This document shows, piece after piece, positions 42,870 through 51,403 of a stretch of DNA of 64,000 nucleotides. Location: assembly GCA_964461995.1 (NCBI GenBank), contig CAYWXL010000002.1, positions 58,266-122,265 on the forward strand, written 5' to 3'. The notes beneath the pieces are model-generated. The model saw only the letters and a program-made list of their open reading frames with translations. It ran no database searches and was not told where the DNA came from. The first letter of the stretch is position 1. Each line of letters starts with the position of its first letter. Source of the DNA: JALSRK01 sp964461995. GTDB lineage: Bacteria; Acidobacteriota; Terriglobia; Bryobacterales; Bryobacteraceae. Made by a program: the position numbers and the translations under genes.

Positions 42870-43343
42870 ATGGCATCGCGCAGTGTAAACAAAGTGATCC
42901 TGGTGGGGAACTTGGGCAAGGACGCCGAGACTCGCTTCACTCCCACCGGAGTCGCCCGCACCACTTTCCCCGTAGCCACCAGCCGCCGCTGGAAGGATCA
43001 GCAAACCGGCGAGTGGCGCGAAGAGACCGAGTGGCACAACGTCGTTCTCTGGCGCCAGGAGAACGTCGCCAACTATCTGACCAAAGGCCGGCAGGTCTAC
43101 GTGGAGGGGCGCCTGCAGACCCGGTCGTGGGACGACCAGGACGGCAACAAGCGCTACATGACTGAGATCGTGGCCGACGAGGTGATTCTGCTCGGCGGCC
43201 GGGGCGACGTTCCTCCTGAGGAGCCGGCGGGCCAGCCGGTTTCGATGCCGCGGAACGCCCAACGCCAGCAGGCCGGCCAGGGAACGGAAAACAGCGGAGC
43301 GGCTCTCGACCAAGGGATCACCGACGACGACGTTCCTTTCTGA
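42870..43343 (+). CDS. ssb: Single-stranded DNA-binding protein
   Basis: 157-aa OB-fold protein coating ssDNA during replication and repair. SVNKVILVGNLGKDAETRFTPTG and WHNVVLWRQENVANYLTKGRQVYVEGRLQTRSW mark the OB fold (about 1-110); the Gln/Pro-rich linker leads to the acidic C-terminal tip DDDVPF, which recruits partner proteins. The ATG at 42870 has AGGGGAG directly upstream. Single gene. Confidence 0.96.
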   Translation: MASRSVNKVILVGNLGKDAETRFTPTGVARTTFPVATSRRWKDQQTGEWREETEWHNVVLWRQENVANYLTKGRQVYVEGRLQTRSWDDQDGNKRYMTEIVADEVILLGGRGDVPPEEPAGQPVSMPRNAQRQQAGQGTENSGAALDQGITDDDVPF

Positions 43344-43370
43344 GGCCGCTGCAGGCCGAAAGGACGGAAC

Positions 43371-43685
43371 TCAATCGAGCGCCGCGAGTGCGTCTTCGAT
43401 CTCTTCCCGGGTGTGGCTGTCGCCCGCACGGTCGCAGGCCTCTATGCCTTGCCGGTAAACCTCCCTGGCCTCATCGATCCGTCCCAGTTTGGCCAGCGCC
43501 TGGCCGCAATGGAAATAGGCCGGGATATAAGAGGCGTCGGCCTCGATGATGGCGCGATATTCGGCCACGGCGGCTTCCAGCTCCCCGGAGTTGGCAAGCT
43601 CCATGGCCAGCATGTACCGGGTCCGGCTGTCGCCGGGATTCTTAGTAACTAAGTTTCTCAAGATCTCCAGGCGGTTGGCAGGCAT
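43371..43685 (-). CDS. Small tetratricopeptide repeat protein
   Basis: 104 aa, about two and a half TPR units: PGDSRTRYMLAMELANSGELEAAVAEYRAIIEADASYIPAYFHCGQALAKLGRIDEAREVYRQGIE contains the W/L-G-Y-A-P pattern at expected spacing. A short acidic tail follows (HTREEIEDALAALD). ATG at 43685 chosen; a longer start at 43721 has no ribosome site. Protein-protein adaptor by family; partner unknown. Confidence 0.85.
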   Translation of the reverse strand: MPANRLEILRNLVTKNPGDSRTRYMLAMELANSGELEAAVAEYRAIIEADASYIPAYFHCGQALAKLGRIDEAREVYRQGIEACDRAGDSHTREEIEDALAALD

Positions 43686-43744
43686 CGACTTACATTCTAG
43701 TGGATGGCTGTCGGCGCGCACCGATCCGCGATATCCTGGAGTCC

Positions 43745-44242
43745 GTGAACGAACCGCTCAAAGGACGTCCCGTTAGGGAATCGATGTCGGAATACTCCGA
43801 GATGGCGCTGCCAAACGACGCCAACCCGCTCGGGGATCTGCTGGGTGGTCACGTGATGCACCTCGTGGACATGGCCGGCGCCCTGGCGGCGATGCGGCAC
43901 GCCCGAAGACCAGTGGTCACCGCGGCAGTGGACCACATGACGTTCCTGCATCCGGTAAAGATCGGCCAACTGCTGGTTCTGCGCTCGTCGGTGAACCGGG
44001 CCTTCCGGACCTCCATGGAGGTCGGCGTGCGCGTCGAAGTGGAGGACCTGACAACCGGCGAGACACGCCACACATCGTCGGCTTACTTGACCTTCGTGGC
44101 CCTGGACGACGAAGGAAAGCCCACCCCCATCCCCCCTGTCATCCCGGAGACGCCGGAGCAAAAGCGCCGCTACGAGGAAGCTGGGCGCCGGCGGCTTCAC
44201 CGCCTGGAGATGAAAGAGAAAGCCCGGCTGAAGGCGACCTAA
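43745..44242 (+). CDS. Acyl-CoA thioesterase, hotdog fold (YciA/BFIT type)
   Basis: 165-aa acyl-CoA hydrolase. Hotdog elements: ALPNDANPLGDLLGGHVMHLVDMAGALAAMRHA carries the catalytic Asn/Asp region of the ACOT7/YciA group, VVTAAVDHMTFLHPVKIGQLLVLRSSVNRAF follows, and a charged helical tail ends the protein. The GTG at 43745 has CTGGAG upstream; an earlier in-frame start at 43700 lies too close to the divergent TPR gene. Converges on hfq, stops overlapping by 4 bp. Confidence 0.87.
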   Translation: MNEPLKGRPVRESMSEYSEMALPNDANPLGDLLGGHVMHLVDMAGALAAMRHARRPVVTAAVDHMTFLHPVKIGQLLVLRSSVNRAFRTSMEVGVRVEVEDLTTGETRHTSSAYLTFVALDDEGKPTPIPPVIPETPEQKRRYEEAGRRRLHRLEMKEKARLKAT

Positions 44243-44484
44243 GCCTTGTACATGTACTTGATGTTCGGCTTGTAGATCAGCAGGTTCGGCTGATCCTGCC
44301 GCGAAAGCTTCAGGCAGGACTTGTCGTACCACTCGATGACACCGTGGAGTTCCTCGCCGTCCTTGAGGACGATCACCATCGGCGTCTTGGCCTGCATCTG
44401 TTTCACATAGTAAAAGTTTTCGGCGTTGGTGTGTTCCGGCGGCACCGGTTTCTTATGATTGTTCTGGTTCCGGCGAGCGTTCAT
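44239..44484 (-). CDS. hfq: Divergent Hfq-like RNA chaperone
   Basis: 81-aa Sm-fold protein. The core NAENFYYVKQMQAKTPMVIVLKDGEELHGVIEWYD fits the Hfq N-terminal helix and Sm1, and PNLLIYKPNIKYMYKA the Sm2 part; but the canonical YKHAISTI is replaced by YKPNIKYMY, and the Q8-type proximal residue by Asn. The ATG at 44484 follows AAGGGA; longer in-frame starts add unlike sequence. A basic N-terminal arm (MNARRNQNNHKK) is notable. Binds sRNA or A-rich RNA by family; altered rim and proximal residues suggest changed specificity. Confidence 0.82.
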   Translation of the reverse strand: MNARRNQNNHKKPVPPEHTNAENFYYVKQMQAKTPMVIVLKDGEELHGVIEWYDKSCLKLSRQDQPNLLIYKPNIKYMYKA

Positions 44485-44854
44485 TTGTTCCCTTATTTGA
44501 GCCAATGACGGACGGATGAGTTTTCGGTTTGCGGCCTCCACTCTGCCACCTCGATTCTCTTGAAAAGTAAAACGATCTCGGACCTCGGGCACGGACTGCT
44601 GAGGCCGATCCACAGATGGGTGAACTATCCGAGTACTGCTATATATGTACCACATAGTCTGAAACCCCGGCAAGCAGTCAGCTTCCCTGGGCGCCCCGGC
44701 TCGATTGTTCCTCGTTCGCTTCCCGCCGGCCGGCTGTTATGATGAGTTTTTTGCAAATCCTGGCCCGGGACGGTTGGACCCTTGCGCTCGCGCTGGACGA
44801 GGCGCCGGGGAGCCTTACGAGCCGCCCGAGGACGGGAAAAGCAAGGAGCACTTC
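44485..44854. other. hfq-OPT divergent intergenic region
   Basis: 370 bp without a convincing gene. On the plus strand a -10-like TATGAT (44738-44743) lies 105 bp before the OPT start, with no good -35; a T6 tract follows at 44747-44752. On the minus strand an AT-rich stretch at about 44638-44665 (complement of TATATATG) is the only promoter-like place for hfq, giving a leader of roughly 150 nt. The ribosome site AAGGAG at 44843-44848 fixes the OPT start at 44855. Confidence 0.45.
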
Positions 44855-46879
44855 ATGAGCGAACACACTTACCGCCCCTACGTCCCCGAAGACGTGCAGA
44901 TGTCTGAGCTCACGCTCCGGGCGGTTCTCATCGGCTTGGTGATGACCATTGTCCTCGGCGCGGCCAACGCCTATCTCGGCCTGCGAGCCGGCATGACCGT
45001 GGCCGCTACCTATCCGGCGGCCGTCATCGGGATGGCCGCTTTGCGGCTCTTCCGCGGCAGCATCCTGGAAGAGAACATCACCCGGACAGCGGGCACTATC
45101 GGTGAGTCGGTGGCGGCGGGCGCCATATTCACCCTCCCGGCCTTCGTCATTGCCCAGGCGTGGCCGAGTTTCAATTTCGCCGACGCGTACTGGAAGTCCA
45201 CCGCCCTGATGGTGACCGGCTCAGTGCTCGGCGTGCTGTTCATCTCGCTGGTCCGGCGGGGCATGGTCGAGGATCCGGAGCTACCTTTCCCGGAATCGGT
45301 TGCAGCGGCTGAGATCCACAAGGCCGGACAAATCGGCGCGAGCGCCGCCAAGCACCTGTTCATCAATATGGGCGTCGGCGCTCTCGTTTACCTCGGCTCG
45401 ATGTTCCGGTTCTTCTCGATGGACAAGGACATTCTGTTCCGCATTGGGGACATGGGCCGGAGCTTCGTCCGTGTGGGCGGCACCGGCAGCGAGGAGATTG
45501 TCAAGACGGGTGGCGTCTCCATGGCCGCCGGGCCTTCCATCAGCCCAGCGTACCTCGGCGTCGGCTACATCATCGGTCCGAGCCTGGCGGCGCTAAACTT
45601 CTCCGGCGGCGTCATCGCCTGGGGGCTGCTGATTCCGCTGATCATCTTTTTCCTCGGCCCAGACCTGGCCGCCTACGTCCCTGAGGCCGCCAACGCTGAG
45701 AGCTGGACCGACATGGCCTACAAGGTCTGGCTCAACATCGTCCGGCCCATCGCCGTCGGCGGCATGCTGGTGGGCGCCGCCTACACTCTCTTCAAGATGC
45801 GCCAGAGCATCTGGAGCGGCCTGAGCCGGACCTTCAAGGACCTGCGCCAAGACGAGGCGAGCAGTGAGCAGCTCAGCCGCACCGAGCGCTACATGGCCTC
45901 GAAGACCGTCGTCTCGCTCATCGGCCTCACCTTTCTGGCCATGCTGGCCATTTACATCTATTTCTCGGGCGACGTCGTTGCCGGCTTCATCGCCGCCGGC
46001 GTCATGCTGATCGCCGGCTTCTTCTTCGCCGTGGTCTCTGGCAGCTTGGTGGGCCTGATCGGCTCCTCTAACAATCCGATTTCCGGACTCACTCTCTCCA
46101 CGCTGATCGTCGCCGCGCTCCTCATGGTCACTTTCGGCGTCTCCGGATTGAGCGGCGTCGCCACAGTGCTGGGAGTCGCTGCGGTCGTCTGCGTCTCCTC
46201 GGCAGTAGCCGGCGAGCTGCTGCAGGACTTCAAAGTGGGCTACATCCTCGGCGGCACGCCGCGGAACATTCAGATCGTAGAGCTGATCGCCGTGCTCTGC
46301 GCCAGCCTCGTGATGTACTTCCCGTTGCTGATACTCCACCAGGGCAACATCAACGCCGGGGGCATCGGTTTCGGCGACCGTCGGCTGCCTGCGCCCCAGG
46401 CTGGCCTGATGGCCTCACTTGCCGACGGCATCGTCGGCGGCGAGATGGCCTGGCCGTTGGTCGTCGTTGGCATCATGATGGGCCTGGCGATGATCCTGCT
46501 CCAGGTGCGCAGCCCCATGCTCGTGGCCGTAGGGATGTACCTGCCCTTGGGCACCACGTTCGCGATTTTCGTCGGCGGCCTGTTGCGGTGGGTCGGCGAC
46601 GTCCTCGCCAAACGGCGGAACCTGAACGAGGCGCAGATGGCCCGAGTGGTGAACGTGGGGGTTCTCACCGCCTCCGGCCTCATCGCCGGAGAAGCTCTAA
46701 TGGGCCTCGTCGAGGCCGCCTTCAACTTCTTCGAATGGCCGATCCCAGCCTGGTCGGAGCATCCCTCTTACCTGGCGGGCCTGGCTGTCCTCGCTGCGCT
46801 GGCCTTCCTGATGATCCGGAACCCGCTGGCGAGCGCGGGCAGCCCGGACGAGCCGGCGCCGCCCTCCGCGATGATGTAG
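44855..46879 (+). CDS. OPT-family oligopeptide or metal-chelate transporter
   Basis: 674-aa polytopic inner-membrane secondary transporter of the oligopeptide transporter family. The first half has LGAANAYLGLRAGMTVAATYPAAVIGMA, typical of bacterial OPTs; at least fourteen hydrophobic helices are visible; GLIGSSNNPISGLTLSTLI in the second half is the family's NPISG motif. A charged loop (FKDLRQDEASSEQLSRTERYM) splits the halves. OPTs carry small peptides or metal chelates with protons; substrate unknown. ATG at 44855 has AAGGAG seven nt upstream. Confidence 0.92.
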   Translation: MSEHTYRPYVPEDVQMSELTLRAVLIGLVMTIVLGAANAYLGLRAGMTVAATYPAAVIGMAALRLFRGSILEENITRTAGTIGESVAAGAIFTLPAFVIAQAWPSFNFADAYWKSTALMVTGSVLGVLFISLVRRGMVEDPELPFPESVAAAEIHKAGQIGASAAKHLFINMGVGALVYLGSMFRFFSMDKDILFRIGDMGRSFVRVGGTGSEEIVKTGGVSMAAGPSISPAYLGVGYIIGPSLAALNFSGGVIAWGLLIPLIIFFLGPDLAAYVPEAANAESWTDMAYKVWLNIVRPIAVGGMLVGAAYTLFKMRQSIWSGLSRTFKDLRQDEASSEQLSRTERYMASKTVVSLIGLTFLAMLAIYIYFSGDVVAGFIAAGVMLIAGFFFAVVSGSLVGLIGSSNNPISGLTLSTLIVAALLMVTFGVSGLSGVATVLGVAAVVCVSSAVAGELLQDFKVGYILGGTPRNIQIVELIAVLCASLVMYFPLLILHQGNINAGGIGFGDRRLPAPQAGLMASLADGIVGGEMAWPLVVVGIMMGLAMILLQVRSPMLVAVGMYLPLGTTFAIFVGGLLRWVGDVLAKRRNLNEAQMARVVNVGVLTASGLIAGEALMGLVEAAFNFFEWPIPAWSEHPSYLAGLAVLAALAFLMIRNPLASAGSPDEPAPPSAMM

Positions 46880-46926
46880 TTAACAACGGCCCCACCAGCA
46901 GTGGATAGCGAAGGAGGGACGAGCCC

Positions 46927-47706
46927 ATGTCCTTGATGCAACAGATACGAACCTTTCCCGTAGAGACCGGGTCGGTCGCCGTCTGGTGGCTCGGACAGAA
47001 CAGCTACATCTTCAAAAGTCCCGACGGCACGCTCACCGGCGTCGATCTCTACCTCACCGACAGTTGCAACGGTCTTTACCCGGGACTGAACCTCGCCCGG
47101 CGGGTGCCGGTGCTGATCCCGCCCGAGGAGCTCGACGTCGATCTCTTCCTTTGCACCCACAACCACCAGGACCATACGGATCCGGAAACCATCGGCCGGC
47201 TGCGGAACAAAGATACGGCTCTTTTCGTCGGCCCCCAGCCCTCTTGCGGCGTCTTCCGGGCCCAAGGGATCGAGAGCGGGCGCATCCAGCCCGCCTGGCC
47301 GGACTGCGAGATCGAGCAGGCCGGCGTCACCGTCCGCGGCACGTTCGCGCTGCCCACCGACGATACCGATCTAAACCACATGGGCTTCGTGCTCGAGTTC
47401 CATCGCGGTCCGCGCGTCTACATCACCGGCGACACGGACTACCACGACCTGCTTGCCTCGGCCGGCCGCCACAAACCCGACGTGATGATCACCTGCATCA
47501 ATGGCGGTTTCAACAACCTCTCCCATTTCGAAGCCGCGGTCCTGGCCGGCAAGATCCAGCCCCGAGTGGCGATCCCCTGCCATTACGACATGTTCCCCGA
47601 CAACGCCGCCGACCCGAAACAGTTCGAAGCGGCCCTCAAAGTCGCCGCCCCCGGTGTTACCTATCAAGAACTCACTCACGGACGGGCGTTCGTTTTCTCC
47701 CACTGA
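46927..47706 (+). CDS. UlaG-like metallo-beta-lactamase-fold hydrolase
   Basis: 259 aa. The MBL zinc motif is CTHNHQDHTDPE (HxHxDH type), with further ligand regions in YITGDTDYHDL (late Asp) and PCHYDMFPDN (late His). Layout and VWWLGQNSYIFKSPDG resemble UlaG, the L-ascorbate-6-phosphate lactonase, but no other ula gene is present, so only the fold is safe. GGAGGG precedes the ATG. It sits 47 bp downstream of the OPT transporter, likely the same unit. Confidence 0.85.
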   Translation: MSLMQQIRTFPVETGSVAVWWLGQNSYIFKSPDGTLTGVDLYLTDSCNGLYPGLNLARRVPVLIPPEELDVDLFLCTHNHQDHTDPETIGRLRNKDTALFVGPQPSCGVFRAQGIESGRIQPAWPDCEIEQAGVTVRGTFALPTDDTDLNHMGFVLEFHRGPRVYITGDTDYHDLLASAGRHKPDVMITCINGGFNNLSHFEAAVLAGKIQPRVAIPCHYDMFPDNAADPKQFEAALKVAAPGVTYQELTHGRAFVFSH

Positions 47707-47769
47707 CCGGAGCAACTGGGACGAATCCGGTAACAGACGCGTCGCCCCCGCCGTCAATTGAACAGGGAC

Positions 47770-47802
47770 CCACGGCCGCTGCCCCGCCACGTGGGGCCGT
47801 GG
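47770..47802. terminator. GC-rich hairpin upstream of the spermidine-synthase-like gene
   Basis: CCACGGCC (47770-47777) pairs perfectly with GGCCGTGG (47795-47802) around a 17-nt loop that itself contains CCACGTGG (47787-47794). It lies between the UlaG-like stop and the next start. No T tract follows, so attenuation or a Rho-type end is as likely as intrinsic termination. Confidence 0.3.
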
Positions 47803-47816
47803 CGTAGGATAGTATC

Positions 47817-50168
47817 TTGTCGTCCATTTCGTCGTCCGGAGCGAGCGGTGGCGCGAGCTGGCCGTTGGTGTATCTGGGCGTAGCCCTCACGACGCTCGCG
47901 ACGATCCTTCTCGAACTCTCGCTGACGCGGATATTCTCCGTCGTTTTCTACTACCACTTCGCATTTCTGGCCATTTCGATCGCTCTCTTCGGGCTGGGCG
48001 CCGGCGGTCTGCTCTCTTATGCCATACCGCGGGCGCGTCCGCTGATGTTTTACAAGCTAGGAGTCCTTTCGGTGACCGCAGGCGTCTCGGTGTTGGGGGC
48101 TCTCGGCTATATCCTCACCCAGCGCGGGGATCTGTCCGGCGGGACGCTGGCCCTCGTCTATCTCACCAGCGCTCTGCCGTTCCTGCTGGCGGGCACGGTG
48201 ACCGCCACCGCCATCGCCGAGACCGTAAAGCGAGTCGATCGCGTTTACTTCTTTGACCTCATAGGAGCCGCGGGAGGCTGCCTTTTGCTCGTGCCGTTGC
48301 TCGATCTGACCGGCGGGCCGAACACAGTGATCGGCGCCGCGGTGATGTTCTCGGCCGCCGCCGCCATCTGGTTCACACTCGGGGCCTCCTGGCGCGGGCG
48401 CACGCTGGCCGTCGCCGTCGCTCTAGGCCTGGTTGGACTGATCGTCCTCAACACCAAGACGCCGCTCGTAGACGTCCGCTATGCGAAGGGGGAACGGCTG
48501 GATCGGGAGTTGTTCGTCAAATGGAACGCGTTCTCCCGGGTGGCCCTGGTCGAGGACCCGTCCGGCGCCCCACGAATCCAGGTGGACGCGGACGCCGTGA
48601 TCCCCATCGCGGTCCACCAGCCGGACGCGCTTTCCCCCGACCAGCGGCGCGCCCTGCTGTCCTCCGGGGCCGGACTGGCTTACCTGTTGCGCCCCCGCGC
48701 CCGGACCCTGATTCTGGATGCCGGCGGCGGCGAGTCGGTCCTGCTGGCCCTGGTTTCCGGCAGCCGCGAGATTGTCGCCATCGAGAGAAATCCGATCATC
48801 GCCCGGGCGATTATGCAGGAACGCTTCCCAGCCCTGAGCGGCCGGCTGTATTTCCGTCCCGAGGTCCGCCTCGTGGTGGGCGACGGACGCAGTTTCGTAC
48901 GCCGCAATGCGGACCAGTTTCAGGTGTTGCGGTTGTCGGTTCCCGGCGCGCGGGCGTCGGTTTCGGCCGGAGCCCACGCACTCACCGAAACCGCGCTGCT
49001 GACCAAGGAAGCCTTTTCCGACTTCCTTTCCCGGCTCACGCCGGACGGTATTCTGAGCATCACGCATTGGTCCTTCGATCCGCCGCTGGGCCCTCTTAGA
49101 ATCGTGGCTACCGCCGCCGAGGTCCTCCGCCAACGGGGAGAGCGCGAGTATCGCCGCCATGTAATCGTCGTGCGGGACAATCGCGATACCCCTGCGGCCG
49201 ACACAGTGCTGGTTGGACGTTCGGCCTTTACGGGCTCCGATATCGAACGGGTCAAGAGCCTCGCCGGGGAGGGGTTGATCCGAACTTTATATCTGCCTGG
49301 GGAAGCTTCCGGCTCACCCTTCTCCGAGCTGCTCAACGCTGTCGCCCTGGAAGATTTCTTCGAAAAATACCCCTACGACGTCTCGCCTGTGGATGACAAT
49401 CGCCCGTTCTTCTTCTATACGGAACACCCGCGCGCGCTGCTGGCCTCCCTGACCGACGGCGTTGCTTCGGCCGGGACCGATCCTCCCGCCTCCGCCTTGT
49501 GGCTGCTCGTCCGCCTGATCGCCATCGGCGTGCTGGCCACGGCGATCCTCCTTTTGTTGCCGCCGCTCTTCCTCGGCGGCGGATCGCCGCGTAAGCCCGG
49601 TACGATGCGCCATCTCTGGTATTTCGTTTTTATCGGCGCGGGCTTTCTGCTCGTGCAGGTGTCCCTGATCCAGAAGTTCGCCTTGTTCCTCGGCAATCCC
49701 ACCTACGCCCTCACGGTGATCATCTTCTCCATGCTCGTCTCTAGCGGCGTCGGGAGTTTCTTCAGCCGCCGGGTGATCGGCTCTTCGGACCGCGGCCTGA
49801 TGGGCGCGCTGGCCACGGTAGCCCTGCTTATTGCGTTGATGGCCGTACTTATCCCCCCTCTGACCAGGACCGGCTCGGGCTGGCCGATGCTCGTGAAGGT
49901 CGTCCTCTCGATCTCGCTGATCGCCCCGGCCGGGTTCGTAATGGGAATGGCTTTTCCCTCCGGTCTGGCGCGGTTGAGCCGCCTCAATCCCTCTGCCGTA
50001 CGCTGGGCATGGGCCCTCAATATAGCCGCCAGCGTTCTGGGCTCCGTGGTCGCCGTATTCCTGGCGGTGCATATCGGCCTCCGCGAGACGCTGCTGTTCG
50101 GAGGCGTCATGTATTTAGGGGCGCTCATGGTGATTGGACCGCAGCCGGCCTCCGCCCTGGAGAGCTGA
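47817..50168 (+). CDS. Membrane-embedded spermidine-synthase-like protein
   Basis: 783 aa. About six membrane helices (to about residue 210), a cytoplasmic polyamine-synthase-like domain (about 220-520) and about seven more helices. The SAM loop is seen in LILDAGGGESVLLAL, followed by IVAIERNPII and VVGDGRSFVRR; the usual catalytic Asp after the GDGR strand is not present (the segment reads DQFQVLRLSVPGA). Such fusions are known but uncharacterised. The TTG at 47817 with AGGAT upstream is the probable start. Polyamine transfer is doubtful with the missing acid. Confidence 0.82.
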   Translation: MSSISSSGASGGASWPLVYLGVALTTLATILLELSLTRIFSVVFYYHFAFLAISIALFGLGAGGLLSYAIPRARPLMFYKLGVLSVTAGVSVLGALGYILTQRGDLSGGTLALVYLTSALPFLLAGTVTATAIAETVKRVDRVYFFDLIGAAGGCLLLVPLLDLTGGPNTVIGAAVMFSAAAAIWFTLGASWRGRTLAVAVALGLVGLIVLNTKTPLVDVRYAKGERLDRELFVKWNAFSRVALVEDPSGAPRIQVDADAVIPIAVHQPDALSPDQRRALLSSGAGLAYLLRPRARTLILDAGGGESVLLALVSGSREIVAIERNPIIARAIMQERFPALSGRLYFRPEVRLVVGDGRSFVRRNADQFQVLRLSVPGARASVSAGAHALTETALLTKEAFSDFLSRLTPDGILSITHWSFDPPLGPLRIVATAAEVLRQRGEREYRRHVIVVRDNRDTPAADTVLVGRSAFTGSDIERVKSLAGEGLIRTLYLPGEASGSPFSELLNAVALEDFFEKYPYDVSPVDDNRPFFFYTEHPRALLASLTDGVASAGTDPPASALWLLVRLIAIGVLATAILLLLPPLFLGGGSPRKPGTMRHLWYFVFIGAGFLLVQVSLIQKFALFLGNPTYALTVIIFSMLVSSGVGSFFSRRVIGSSDRGLMGALATVALLIALMAVLIPPLTRTGSGWPMLVKVVLSISLIAPAGFVMGMAFPSGLARLSRLNPSAVRWAWALNIAASVLGSVVAVFLAVHIGLRETLLFGGVMYLGALMVIGPQPASALES

Positions 50169-50249
50169 GGACACTCAAGCGAGGCCCCGATCGACACCGT
50201 GTCCCACGGGAATCTGCGGCCGAAAGGCTACCGCGAGCGGCCGCGGTGA

Positions 50250-50270
50250 GGCCGGCGCCGGGAGCCGGCC
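50250..50270. terminator. Hairpin between convergent genes
   Basis: Perfect 7-bp stem GGCCGGC (50250-50256)/GCCGGCC (50264-50270) with a 7-nt loop, 3 bp from the GH88 stop and 82 bp after the spermidine-synthase-like stop. It would serve both strands; there is no T tract. Confidence 0.4.
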
Positions 50271-50272
50271 CA

Positions 50273-51403
50273 TCACATGCGCCGCAGCGCCAGCTCGAGA
50301 GCCTCGACGAAGAAGTACTCGCCCCACATGACGCTTTCGTTGACCCCGAGTCCCTTGTGGATGTGGTAGACGCCGCCTTTCAGGATTCCCTCCCAGGAGG
50401 GATCGTCCTGGGCCAGGTGCTTCTCGCAAAGCGACTGCAGAATGCGAATCCCGGTAGACCAATAGAAGTGCCCTTTCACTGGGTCCGGCAGCAACCGGCA
50501 CAAGCGCAGGAACCCCGCCGCGGCGATCGCACCGGCTGAGGTGTCCAATTGTTTCTGTTGCTCGGGGGGCGCGCGGAAATCCCACGGAGGCACGCCGTCG
50601 GTGGGGGCGTGGGTGATGTAGTAGTCGGCGCAGGCCTCGGCCGTCTCGAGCAGCCGCGGATCCAGGCTCCATTCGTAAGAGGCGCCGAAGCCGTAGAGCG
50701 CCCACGTCAATCCCCGCGACCAGCAAGAATCTCCCCGATAGCCCTGGTGGGTCGTCTGCTTGAGAAATTCTCCGGTCTCCAGATCGAAGATGCCCTCGTG
50801 GGCCGTCGATCCATCGCCGCGCACCAGCACGCGCCGCGTCGTGTAGCAATGCCGCAGCGCGATCTCGCGCAGCCGCTTATCCTTGGTTTCGTGCGCCGCG
50901 TAAAAGATGATTCCCACGTTCATCATGATGTCGATGAACAAGGAGTTCGCGGCGATGAATGAACTCAAGTATTGGCCCTTCTCCTGGTACCGGAGCGCCA
51001 GCGTCCGGCCGGCCTGGATCAGCACATCCCTCAGCTTGGGGTCTTTCGTTAGGCGGTGCCACCGGTAATAGCTCGAAAGAAAGATGAACCCGAGATCGTG
51101 AACGTCCTGGTCTAGCTTCCGCGGCTCCAGCGGCTCGGTGTAGCGCACCGCGCTCTCAAACCAGAACTTCTTCTCCGGGTGATCGTCCGGCAAGTAACGA
51201 TGGAAGATCCACATCATGCCCGGCAGAAAGCCGTCACACCAGTGCGTCCACGCCTGGCCCTCGTGCTTCCACTTCCCATTCTGGGTGTAGAGCGGGTAGT
51301 AGCCGGGATGGATCTCCATCAACGACCGCACCTGCTTCTGGGCGAATTCCAGTGCGTTCTCGAAAAGCCTGCGATCTGCGCTTACCAGCTCGAATTGAAT
51401 CAC
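50273..51403 (-). CDS. GH88 unsaturated glucuronyl hydrolase-like enzyme
   Basis: 376 aa, the normal length of bacterial unsaturated glucuronyl hydrolases, which release the 4,5-unsaturated uronate left by polysaccharide lyases. Asp103 (DVHDLGFIF) and Asp159 (FIDIMMN) match the two catalytic Asp of Bacillus UGL (D88, D149). The alpha6-barrel patterns HQGYRGDSCWSRGLTW and LDTSAGAIAAAGFL are clear. No signal peptide, so it acts on imported oligosaccharides. The GTG start overlaps the upstream gene (GTGA), which fixes it. Last gene of the uvrB unit. Confidence 0.9.
   Translation of the reverse strand: MIQFELVSADRRLFENALEFAQKQVRSLMEIHPGYYPLYTQNGKWKHEGQAWTHWCDGFLPGMMWIFHRYLPDDHPEKKFWFESAVRYTEPLEPRKLDQDVHDLGFIFLSSYYRWHRLTKDPKLRDVLIQAGRTLALRYQEKGQYLSSFIAANSLFIDIMMNVGIIFYAAHETKDKRLREIALRHCYTTRRVLVRGDGSTAHEGIFDLETGEFLKQTTHQGYRGDSCWSRGLTWALYGFGASYEWSLDPRLLETAEACADYYITHAPTDGVPPWDFRAPPEQQKQLDTSAGAIAAAGFLRLCRLLPDPVKGHFYWSTGIRILQSLCEKHLAQDDPSWEGILKGGVYHIHKGLGVNESVMWGEYFFVEALELALRRM

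Noticed and set aside
47157..47180. Beta-lactamase or Zn-dependent nuclease reading of the MBL protein
   Set aside because: No signal peptide and the overall layout is UlaG-like; RNase-type motifs beyond HxHxDH are not seen.
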